A stretch of DNA of 64,000 bases, taken from the NCBI RefSeq assembly GCF_036226365.1, contig NZ_CP108462.1, positions 7,844,501-7,908,500 on the forward strand. The letters are read 5' to 3'. This stretch comes from Streptomyces sp. NBC_01262 (GTDB lineage: Bacteria; Actinomycetota; Actinomycetes; Streptomycetales; Streptomycetaceae). This document shows positions 7,454-15,161 of this stretch, piece by piece (the first letter of the stretch is position 1; each line of letters begins with the position of its first letter). The position numbers and the translations under genes are program-made. The notes under the pieces are model-generated. The model saw nothing but the letters and a program-made list of their open reading frames with translations. It did no database searches and was not told the origin of the DNA.

Positions 7454-8365
7454 ATGGTCATGGCCATAGCCGTGGCAAAACGACGCAAGGCGGCGGCCCG
7501 GCGCACCCCGTACCTCCTGATCGCCCCCGCCGCGCTGCTGATGCTGGGCTTCATCGCCTACCCGATGCTCAGCGTCCTCTACTACAGCCTGCAGAACTAC
7601 AACGTCACCAAGCCCTGGCGGAACGGCTTCGCAGGCCTCGGCAACTTCACCACCATCTTCACCGACGACTCGCTCTTCTGGTCCAGCCTGCTCTTCAGCC
7701 TCAAATGGGTCGTTGCCGAGGTCGGCCTGCAGTTCGCCCTCGGCCTGGTGCTGGCCCTGCTGGTCAACCAGACCTTCGTCGGCCGGGGCCTCGCCCGCGC
7801 CATGGTCTTCTCGCCCTGGGCCGTCTCGGGCGTGCTGACCACCACCATCTGGATGCTGCTCTACAACCCCGCCACCGGCATCAGCCGCTACCTCGCGGAC
7901 GCCGGGATCGGCGAGTACGGCACCTCCGTGCTCTCCAGCCCCGACACCGTCTTCCCGGCGGCGGTGCTGGCCGAACTGTGGCGCGGAGTTCCCTTCTTCG
8001 CGATCCTCATCCTCGCCGACCTGCAGTCCATCCCCGGCGAGCTGTACGAAGCGGCCTCGGTGGACGGCGCGAACCGCTGGCGGCGGTTCTTCCACATCAC
8101 GCTGCCGCACCTCAAGGACGCCATCGTGCTGTCCACGCTGCTGCGCGCCGTCTGGGAGTTCAACAACGTCGACCTCCTCTACACCCTCACCGGCGGCGGA
8201 CCGGCCGGGCAGACCACCACGCTGCCGCTGTACGTCGCCGACACCGGCATCAAGGGCCACGACTTCGGCTACGCCTCCGCGCTGACCACCGTCGCCTTCG
8301 TGATCCTCCTCTTCTGCTCGATCGTCTACCTGCGTCTCAGCAAGTTCGGGGGCGACCGCACATGA
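7454..8365 (+). CDS. Carbohydrate ABC transporter permease (MalF/UgpA type)
   Basis: 303-residue integral membrane protein with six predicted membrane segments. The ATPase-contact EAA loop is near residues 196-216 (LYEAASVDGANRWRRFFHIT). It pairs with the permease at 8362, overlapping it by four bases, and with the binding lipoprotein at 11306. AAAGGAG at 7439-7445 fixes the ATG. The substrate is probably a pectin- or arabinan-derived oligosaccharide, given the neighbouring pectinases. No ATPase is encoded nearby, as usual in Streptomyces where a shared MsiK serves such systems. Confidence 0.9.
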   Translation: MVMAIAVAKRRKAAARRTPYLLIAPAALLMLGFIAYPMLSVLYYSLQNYNVTKPWRNGFAGLGNFTTIFTDDSLFWSSLLFSLKWVVAEVGLQFALGLVLALLVNQTFVGRGLARAMVFSPWAVSGVLTTTIWMLLYNPATGISRYLADAGIGEYGTSVLSSPDTVFPAAVLAELWRGVPFFAILILADLQSIPGELYEAASVDGANRWRRFFHITLPHLKDAIVLSTLLRAVWEFNNVDLLYTLTGGGPAGQTTTLPLYVADTGIKGHDFGYASALTTVAFVILLFCSIVYLRLSKFGGDRT

Positions 8366-9282
8366 CCGCCACGCACGCCACGACCGCCACAGCGACAGAA
8401 CGACCCAGCCGGCACCGCCTGGAGGACACCGCCCCGCCCGGTGGCCGCAAGCGCCGCCGCCGCTCCCTGGACGCGGGCAACCCGCGCTGGCAGATCTACG
8501 TTCCGCTCGGCCTGTACCTGCTCTTCACGCTCATCCCCTTCTACTGGATGCTGCTCTTCGCCCTGCGCCCGACCGGCTCGACCTCGCTCGTGCCCTGGCC
8601 GGCCACCACCAAGCACTTCTCCAAGGTCTGGAACGACCTCGGCTTCGCGATCTTCTTCAAGAACAGCCTGCTCATCGGCGTCGCGACGCTCTTCATGACG
8701 ACCGTCATCGCGCTGCTCGGCGGCTACGCGCTCGCCCGCTTCAACTTCCGCGCCAAGCAGCTCTTCATGCTCGCCCTGCTGTGCTCGCAGTTCATCCCGG
8801 GCGCGCTGATGCTCGTTCCGCTCTTCCAGATCTTCGCCAACCTGCGGCTGATCGACTCCCTCTGGAGCGTGATCATCGCCGAGACCGTCTTCCAGCTCCC
8901 GCTGTCCATCATCCTGATCAGCGGCTTCATCAAGAACGTCCCCGTCTCGCTGGAGGAGTCCGCCTGGGTCGACGGCTGCGGTCGCTTCCGCGCCTTCTGC
9001 GCGGTGGTGCTGCCACTGCTGCGGCCCGGGCTGATCGCGGTCGGCTCCTTCGCCTTCGTGCACAGCTGGAACCACTTCCTCTTCTCCCTGATGTTCCTGA
9101 GCACGCAGGAGAAGTACACGATCCCCGTCGGCCTCAGCTACACCATCGGCTCCGGCGAGAGCGTCGACCTGGGCACCCTGGCGGCGGGCGGCGTCGTCGC
9201 GGCCGTGCCCGTCGTCATCGTCTTCGCGTTCATCCAGAAATGGCTGGTCACCGGCTTCAGCGCCGGCGCCGTCAAGGGCTGA
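8362..9282 (+). CDS. Carbohydrate ABC transporter permease (MalG/UgpE type)
   Basis: 306-residue second permease of the importer. A polar, Thr- and Arg-rich cytosolic N-terminus of about 45 residues precedes six membrane segments. The EAA loop is near residue 196 (LEESAWVDGCGRFRAFCAVV). Its ATG overlaps the TGA of the preceding permease (ATGA), so translation is probably coupled. Confidence 0.9.
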   Translation: MTATHATTATATERPSRHRLEDTAPPGGRKRRRRSLDAGNPRWQIYVPLGLYLLFTLIPFYWMLLFALRPTGSTSLVPWPATTKHFSKVWNDLGFAIFFKNSLLIGVATLFMTTVIALLGGYALARFNFRAKQLFMLALLCSQFIPGALMLVPLFQIFANLRLIDSLWSVIIAETVFQLPLSIILISGFIKNVPVSLEESAWVDGCGRFRAFCAVVLPLLRPGLIAVGSFAFVHSWNHFLFSLMFLSTQEKYTIPVGLSYTIGSGESVDLGTLAAGGVVAAVPVVIVFAFIQKWLVTGFSAGAVKG

Positions 9283-9295
9283 GGAGGTCCTTACG

Positions 9296-10444
9296 ATGAT
9301 GCATGAGGCACCGATCCCCGTCGTGTTGGCCGGCGCACGCGGCCACGGCTGGTGGCACCTGCAGAACCTGCGCCGCCTCAGCGCGGCCGGGCTCGTCCGG
9401 CTCGTCGGCGTGTGCGATGTCGCCCCGCTGGACCCCGACGAGCTGTCCGGGCTCGGCGCGCCCGAACAGGGCCCGGACCTCGGCGAGTTGACGGCCCGTA
9501 CCGGCGCCGAGATCGCGATCGTCTGCACCCCGATCCACACCCACACCGACCTCGCCCTCACCGCGGCCCGGCACGGCGCCCATGTCCTCCTGGAGAAGCC
9601 GCCCGCCCCTTCCCACGCCGAGTACGAGCGCCTCGTCACCGGCATCGAGGCGACCGGCCGCGCCTGCCAGATCGGCTTCCAGTCGCTCGGCTCCCACGCC
9701 ATCACCGCCATCCGCGAACTCATCGCCGACGGTTCGATCGGCGCCGTACGCGGCATCGGCGCCGCCGGCAACTGGGTACGCGACGAGCAGTACTTCACCC
9801 GCGCCGCCTGGTCCGGCCGGCGCACCCTGGCCGGGCAGGCCGTCGTCGACGGCGTCCTCACCAACCCGCTCGCCCACGCGGTTGCCACGGCGCTGCGGAT
9901 CGACGGCAGCGACCACGCCGAGGACATCGGCTCCATCGAACCGGAGCTGTTCCGGGCCAACGCCATCGAGTCCGACGACACCTCCGCCGTACGGCTGCGC
10001 ACCGGGCGCGGCACGGTGGTGACGGTCGCGGCGACCCTGTGCGCCGAGCGGGCCGCCGACCCGTACGTCATCGTCCACGGCGACAAGGGCCGCATCACCT
10101 TCTCGTACAAGCAGGACCTCGTGCTGTTGCAGCGCGCGGGCCGGGGGCCCCAGGAGCGTACGTACGGGCGGACCGACCTGCTGGAGAACCTCGTCGGGCA
10201 TCTGCGCCACGGTGACGCCCTGCTCGTCCCGCCCCGCGCCACGGGGGCGTTCATGCGGGTCGTCGAGGCGATCCGGACGGCGCCCGATCCGGTGCCGCTG
10301 CCGGACGGGGCCTGGTCCGAGCGCGACGGACGGCGGGTGGTGGCGGGGGTCGACGCGATGGTCACCGCCAGTGCGGAGCGGCTGGCGCTGTTCTCCGAAC
10401 TCGGTGCGCCATGGGCCGCGCCCCTGGTCTCGGGCAGGGGCTGA
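9296..10444 (+). CDS. Gfo/Idh/MocA-family oxidoreductase
   Basis: 382-residue NAD(P)-dependent sugar oxidoreductase. The N-terminal Rossmann fold has a variant glycine motif (AGARGHG, about 12-18), and EKPPAPSHAEYE (about 100) marks the family. A C-terminal alpha/beta substrate domain follows. A strong GGAGG lies just after the permease stop. The position between transporter genes and a PmoA-like gene suggests it oxidises or epimerises the imported sugar; being the aldose dehydrogenase that feeds the pentonate pathway is possible but unproven. Confidence 0.85.
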   Translation: MMHEAPIPVVLAGARGHGWWHLQNLRRLSAAGLVRLVGVCDVAPLDPDELSGLGAPEQGPDLGELTARTGAEIAIVCTPIHTHTDLALTAARHGAHVLLEKPPAPSHAEYERLVTGIEATGRACQIGFQSLGSHAITAIRELIADGSIGAVRGIGAAGNWVRDEQYFTRAAWSGRRTLAGQAVVDGVLTNPLAHAVATALRIDGSDHAEDIGSIEPELFRANAIESDDTSAVRLRTGRGTVVTVAATLCAERAADPYVIVHGDKGRITFSYKQDLVLLQRAGRGPQERTYGRTDLLENLVGHLRHGDALLVPPRATGAFMRVVEAIRTAPDPVPLPDGAWSERDGRRVVAGVDAMVTASAERLALFSELGAPWAAPLVSGRG

Positions 10445-10451
10445 GCCGGTC

Positions 10452-11228
10452 ATGGCGATCACCCGGACCAGCACCGCCCGCGCCGCAGGCGCCGTCGCTC
10501 TGCGCTGCCAAAGCCGCACCGTGGGCCGCTACACGTACCGCCCCGCCACCGTCCCGGAGGGCCTGTCCCCGCGCCCGTACCTGCACCCGCTCACCACCCT
10601 CAAGGGGACGCCGGTCACCGAGTCGATGCCGCAGGACCACGCCCATCACCTCGGGGTGAGCGTCGCCGTGCCGGATGTCGTGCAGGTGCATCAGGGCTGG
10701 CTGTTACGCGATCCCGACGGCTTCGTGGAGGAGCTGTCGTGGCGGGCGGCGGGCAGGGAACTGCTGCGGGAGCGGCGGACGGTCGCGGTGCGGCCGTTCG
10801 GAGAGGACTGCTGGGCACTGGACTTCACGTCCGCGCTCATCAACCCGTCGGGCCGGGAGCTGTCGATAGCGGGCTACGGCGGCTTCTTCTGGCGGGCGCC
10901 GGCCGAACCGGCGCGAGCGCGCGTGTTCACGGCGGACGCGGAGGGCGAGGACGAGGCGCACGGCCGCACCGCCGACTGGCTGGCCCTCGGCGGCAGGGAC
11001 TGGACGCTCGTCTTCGCCGGGGTCACCGAGGCCACCCGGGCGGACCCGTGGTTCGTGCGGACCGCCGAGTACCCCGGCGTCGGGTCGTCGCCGGCCTGGG
11101 CGGACCGGCTGCGGGTCGGGCCGGGGGAGACCCGGACGCGCCGGATCGCGACGGCGGTCGTGGACGGCCGGCTGGACCGCGTACGGGCCGCCGCTCTGGT
11201 GCACCGCCTCACGGAAGGGGGCGTGTGA
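10452..11228 (+). CDS. PmoA-like protein (DUF6807)
   Basis: 258-residue cytosolic protein. The family was named for resemblance to methane oxygenase PmoA but is usually found with Gfo/Idh oxidoreductases and sugar ABC transporters. HPLTTLKGTPVTE (about 46-58), DHAHHLG (62-68) and the central DFTSALINPSG are typical as I remember them. It begins seven bases after the oxidoreductase stop. Biochemical role unknown; a sugar-processing function is inferred from context. Confidence 0.75.
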   Translation: MAITRTSTARAAGAVALRCQSRTVGRYTYRPATVPEGLSPRPYLHPLTTLKGTPVTESMPQDHAHHLGVSVAVPDVVQVHQGWLLRDPDGFVEELSWRAAGRELLRERRTVAVRPFGEDCWALDFTSALINPSGRELSIAGYGGFFWRAPAEPARARVFTADAEGEDEAHGRTADWLALGGRDWTLVFAGVTEATRADPWFVRTAEYPGVGSSPAWADRLRVGPGETRTRRIATAVVDGRLDRVRAAALVHRLTEGGV

Positions 11229-11305
11229 TGCCGACCCGGACAGCGTCACGCACCACCGCAATCACCGTAATCACTGCTATCACCGGACGAAACAGGAGAA
11301 TCACG

Positions 11306-12646
11306 ATGACCGCACCACTGGGCCGCAGACTCCGCACCGGCGTCACCGCCGTAGCGGCACTGTCCGCGCTGGCCCTGACCGCCACCGCCTGCGGAACGGA
11401 CGGCACGAGCGGCAAGGGGAGCGAGGGCAGCGGCAAGGGCACCATCACCTTCTGGGACAACAACGGCGGTGTGCGCACCGACATCTGGAAGGAGATCATC
11501 GCCAAGTTCGAGAAGAAGTACCCGGACATCAAGGTGAAGTACGTCGGGGTGGCGGCCGCCGACGTGCAGTCGAAGTACGACACCGCGATCGCGGGCGGCA
11601 AGGGACTGCCGGACGTCGGCGGGGTCGGCGCGGCGATGCTGGCGAGCCTGGTGGCGCAGAACGCGCTCGCCCCCGTCACGGACCGTATCGACAGCAGCGG
11701 CCTCAAGGGCAAGCTCGACGCCAGCATGGTCAAGAACGTCGAGGCGGCGGGCGGCAGCGGGGACGAGCTCTACTCCGTCCCGACCTCGGCCAACATGGGC
11801 ATCCTCTGGTACCGCACGGACCTGTTCAAGGCGGCGGGCCTGGACGCCCCGACGACGTACGACAAGTTCTACGCGGCGGCCACCAAGCTGACGGACAAGA
11901 AGAAGAACGAGTTCGGCTTCACCTTCCGCGGCGGCGCCGGCTCGATCGCCCAGGCGCTGGACATGATGTACGGCCAGTCGGGCATCGACAGCTTCTGGAA
12001 TGGCGACACGACGACGGTCAACGACCCGAGGAACGTCTCCGCCCTGGAGAAGTACGTCGCGCTGTACAACAAGGTCACGCCCGAGGCGGATCTGAACAAC
12101 GACTTCGTCAAGATGGTCGCCGAGTTCGACAACGGCAAGATCGGCATGGTCCAGCACAACCTGGGCTCGTACCAGAACCACCTGGACGCGCTGGGCAAGG
12201 ACAAGTTCGCGGGTGTGGCCATGCCGACCGACGCGAGCGGGGTGCGCACGACCGTCTCCAACCCGGTGGACGGGCTGGGCCTGTTCAAGAACAGCACGAA
12301 CAAGGAAGCCGCCTGGAAGTTCATCGAGTTCGCCGTCTCGGCCGCGCAGAACAGCGCCTGGAACGAGTCGGCGGGCGCGATCCCGTCCAACACCGAGGCG
12401 CAGGACGACGCGTGGATAGCGAGCGCCGGTGCGACCAAGACCGGGCTGGACGCGCTCACCGACAGCAACACCAAGATCGTGCAGCTGCCGTACTACCTGC
12501 CGGACTGGGGCACGCTGAGCAAGTCCGAGGTGGAGCCGGACTTCCAGAAGGTCGTCCTCGGCAAGGAGACGGCGAAGGAGTTCCTGGACATGTTCGCGGG
12601 GAAGCTCAACGCCGCCCAGGCGGACTGGAAGAAGCACAGCTCCTGA
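11306..12646 (+). CDS. Extracellular sugar-binding lipoprotein (ABC transporter)
   Basis: 446-residue type 1 solute-binding protein. The signal peptide carries Arg residues, a hydrophobic stretch and a lipobox ending at Cys29 (TATAC), so it should be tethered to the outer face of the membrane. ITFWDNNGG begins the mature fold. The ATG at 11306 has AGGAGA at 11294-11299. An in-frame ATG at 11228, overlapping the previous stop, would add 26 residues ahead of a normal signal peptide and is unlikely. It delivers substrate to the permeases at 7454 and 8362. Confidence 0.9.
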   Translation: MTAPLGRRLRTGVTAVAALSALALTATACGTDGTSGKGSEGSGKGTITFWDNNGGVRTDIWKEIIAKFEKKYPDIKVKYVGVAAADVQSKYDTAIAGGKGLPDVGGVGAAMLASLVAQNALAPVTDRIDSSGLKGKLDASMVKNVEAAGGSGDELYSVPTSANMGILWYRTDLFKAAGLDAPTTYDKFYAAATKLTDKKKNEFGFTFRGGAGSIAQALDMMYGQSGIDSFWNGDTTTVNDPRNVSALEKYVALYNKVTPEADLNNDFVKMVAEFDNGKIGMVQHNLGSYQNHLDALGKDKFAGVAMPTDASGVRTTVSNPVDGLGLFKNSTNKEAAWKFIEFAVSAAQNSAWNESAGAIPSNTEAQDDAWIASAGATKTGLDALTDSNTKIVQLPYYLPDWGTLSKSEVEPDFQKVVLGKETAKEFLDMFAGKLNAAQADWKKHSS

Positions 12647-12655
12647 CAAACCCCT

Positions 12656-12710
12656 GAGCAGTTCCCGAGCAATCGCTGAGTAATTCCAGAGCAGTTCCAT
12701 AGCAGTTCAA
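12656..12710. repeat. Five tandem 11-bp degenerate repeats (GAGCAGTTCCA-like)
   Basis: Units start at 12656, 12667, 12678, 12689 and 12700, each exactly 11 bases, with consensus GAGCAGTTCCA; a partial sixth begins at 12711. The array lies between the binding-protein stop and the terminator hairpin. The period is close to one DNA helical turn. Confidence 0.75.
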
Positions 12711-12715
12711 GAGCA

Positions 12716-12746
12716 CGGGAGGGGCGGTCTGCCCCCGCCCCTCCCG
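12716..12746 (+). terminator. Hairpin terminator after the binding-protein gene
   Basis: Perfect 12-bp stem CGGGAGGGGCGG (12716-12727) with its complement (12735-12746) around a 7-base loop. There is no T-run, as is common in Streptomyces. It probably separates the transporter operon from the pectate lyase gene, although partial read-through is possible. Confidence 0.7.
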
Positions 12747-12786
12747 CTTCACACTCGCACCGCCCTCTCCCAACCAAGGAGCCGCA

Positions 12787-14094
12787 ATGCGCAGTTCATT
12801 CTGTCATGCCCTCATCGCCGCATCCCTGGCCACCTGCGCCTCTCTGGCCCTGGCCGCCCCCGCTCAAGCCGTGTCCCCCGGCCGCGCCGTACTCCCCGCC
12901 AACGACGGCTGGGCCTCCGCCGGCACCGGCACCACCGGCGGCGCGGCCGCCGACGCCGCCCATGTCTTCACCGTACGCAACCGGGCCCAGCTCGTCGCCG
13001 CCCTGAACGGCGGCGACGCCACCCCGAAGATCATCCAGGTCAAGGGCACCATCGACTTCAACACCGCCGCCGACGGCACCGCCCTGACCTGCGAGGACTA
13101 CGCCACCGACGGCTACAGCCTCGACGCCTACCTCACCGCCTACGACCCCGCCACCTGGGGCCGCACCGCTGAGCCCTCCGGCCCCCAGGAGGACGCCCGC
13201 GCAGCCTCCCAGAAGGTCCAGGCCGAACGCCTCCAGGTTCTGGTCGGCTCCAACACCACCATCGTCGGCCTCGGCAAGGGCGCCACCATCCTCGGCGGCA
13301 ACCTCATGGTCAAAGGCGCGGACAACGTCATCATCCGCAACCTCGCCTTCGAGAACGCCTCCGACTGCTTCCCCGCCTGGGACCCGACCGACGGCGACAC
13401 CGGCAACTGGAACTCCGAGTACGACAACCTCACCCTCGTCACCTCCACCCACGTCTGGGTGGACCACAACACCTTCAGCGACGGCGACGAGCCCGACTCC
13501 ACACTCCCCGCCTACTACGGCCGCATCTACCAGAAGCACGACGGCCTCTTCGACATCATCAAGGGCTCCGATCTCGTCACCGGCTCCTGGAACGTCTTCA
13601 AGGAGCACGACAAGACCTCCCTCATCGGCAACAGCGACAGCGCGTCCGCGACCGACGCCGGCAGGCTGCGGGTGACGCTGCATCACAACCTGTACCGCAA
13701 CGTCACCGAGCGCGGCCCGCGCGTGCGCTTCGGCCAGGTCGACGTCTACAACAACAGCTACGTCACCACCGAGGACTCCGACTACGAGTTCGGCTACAGC
13801 CTCGGCGTCGGCAACCTCTCGCAGCTCGTGGCCCAGGACAACGCGTTCTCCCTGCCGTCGAGCGTCGACGTCGGCACCGTCATCAAGAAGTGGAAGGGCG
13901 GCACGGCCCTCACCGCCGACGGCAACTACGTCAACGGCGTCGAGACGGATCTCCTGGCCGTCCACAACACGAACGTGCCCAGCGAACTCCTCGGCGGCGA
14001 CGCAGGCTGGACGCCGACCCTGCGGACGGCGGTCGACGACCCGGCCGACGTCCCCGGCATCGTCGCCTGCCACGCGGGCGCGGGACGGCTGTAG
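12787..14094 (+). CDS. Secreted pectate lyase, PL1 family
   Basis: 435-residue exported enzyme with a Sec signal peptide cut near AQA (about residue 28). PL1 lyases cleave polygalacturonate by Ca-dependent beta-elimination on a right-handed beta-helix. VWVDHNTF and HDGLFDI carry expected Ca-site residues. The catalytic RxPxxR motif is Arg309-Gly-Pro-Arg-Val-Arg314. A roughly 50-residue insert with CEDYATDGYSLDAY near 95-140 is common in actinobacterial members. First of five consecutive pectin-degrading genes; the esterases downstream prepare its substrate. Confidence 0.9.
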   Translation: MRSSFCHALIAASLATCASLALAAPAQAVSPGRAVLPANDGWASAGTGTTGGAAADAAHVFTVRNRAQLVAALNGGDATPKIIQVKGTIDFNTAADGTALTCEDYATDGYSLDAYLTAYDPATWGRTAEPSGPQEDARAASQKVQAERLQVLVGSNTTIVGLGKGATILGGNLMVKGADNVIIRNLAFENASDCFPAWDPTDGDTGNWNSEYDNLTLVTSTHVWVDHNTFSDGDEPDSTLPAYYGRIYQKHDGLFDIIKGSDLVTGSWNVFKEHDKTSLIGNSDSASATDAGRLRVTLHHNLYRNVTERGPRVRFGQVDVYNNSYVTTEDSDYEFGYSLGVGNLSQLVAQDNAFSLPSSVDVGTVIKKWKGGTALTADGNYVNGVETDLLAVHNTNVPSELLGGDAGWTPTLRTAVDDPADVPGIVACHAGAGRL

Positions 14095-14096
14095 CC

Positions 14097-15161
14097 ATGC
14101 CCCTCACCCGCAGAGCCGTCCTCCTGGGCGGCACCGCCGCAGCACTCGCGCTCGCCCCGGCCGCCCGCGCCGCCGCCACCGGTACGCGCAACACGCTGTA
14201 CGTGCACCCCGGCGACTCCGTACAGGCCGCCGTCAACGCGACGCCCGACAATCCCGGCCCCGACGAGCCATGGACGATCGTCCTGGCCCCCGGCACATAC
14301 CGCGAGGTGCTCGCGATACCGATCACCAAGACCGGCCTGACCCTGCGTGGGGCGACCGGGGACCCGCGCGACGCGGTCATCGTCTACGACCATGCCAACG
14401 GCACCCCGAAGCCCGACGGTTCGGGCACGTACGGAACAACCGGCAGCGCCACCACCACCGTCCAGGCCGACGGCTTCAGTGCACAGGCCGTCACCTTCGC
14501 CAACGACTGGCTGCGTGCCGACCACCCGGAGATCACCGGGACCCAGGCGGTCGCCATCAAGGTGCAGGGCGACAGATCCGCCTTCCACCACTGCCGTTTC
14601 GTCGCCCATCAGGACACGCTGTACGCCGACTCGATGGCCCTGGCGGTGACGGCCCGGCAGTACTACGACCAGTGCTACATCGAGGGCGACGTGGACTTCG
14701 TCTTCGGCCGGGCCACCGCCGTCTACGAGCGCTGCCACTTCCACACCCTCACCCGGACCGACCTCGCCGCCGCCCCGTACGGCTTCGTCCTCGCCCCGAG
14801 CACCGCCGCCGCCAACCCCCGGGGATACCTGGTGAGCCGGTCCCGGATCACCAGCGAGGCCCCGGACGCGTACTACAAGCTGGCGCGCCCGTGGGTCCCC
14901 GGCTCGGACCCGACCGCCGTGCCGATGCTGACGGTGCGCGACACGCGGCTGGGCCCCGGCATCGACGCGGTGACGCCGTACGCCAACATGTCCGCCACCT
15001 ACCCCTGGCAGAGCCAGCGCTTCCGCGAGTACCGCAACTCCGGTCCCGGCGCGGTGATCTCCGTGCCCGAGAACCGCCCGCAGCTCACGGCCGAGGAGGC
15101 CGCCGCGCAGACCCGCGAGAGCTGGCTGGGCGACTGGACCCCGTGGGGGGAGTGCCGATGA
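14097..15161 (+). CDS. Secreted pectin methylesterase, CE8 family
   Basis: 354-residue enzyme removing methyl esters from pectin so pectate lyases can act. The twin-arginine signal (LTRRAVLLGG) indicates Tat export. Catalytic residues are visible: Gln172-Asp173 in QDTL, the nucleophile Asp200 in GDVDFVFG, and Arg/Trp in LARPW. The gene starts two bases after the PL1 stop with no clear ribosome site, suggesting translational coupling, and overlaps the next gene by four bases. It closely resembles the first half of the next protein, so the two look like a tandem duplication. Confidence 0.9.
   Translation: MPLTRRAVLLGGTAAALALAPAARAAATGTRNTLYVHPGDSVQAAVNATPDNPGPDEPWTIVLAPGTYREVLAIPITKTGLTLRGATGDPRDAVIVYDHANGTPKPDGSGTYGTTGSATTTVQADGFSAQAVTFANDWLRADHPEITGTQAVAIKVQGDRSAFHHCRFVAHQDTLYADSMALAVTARQYYDQCYIEGDVDFVFGRATAVYERCHFHTLTRTDLAAAPYGFVLAPSTAAANPRGYLVSRSRITSEAPDAYYKLARPWVPGSDPTAVPMLTVRDTRLGPGIDAVTPYANMSATYPWQSQRFREYRNSGPGAVISVPENRPQLTAEEAAAQTRESWLGDWTPWGECR

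Noticed and set aside
12656..12721. Possible CRISPR array
   Set aside because: Units are 11 bp and contiguous with no spacers, and no cas genes are present.
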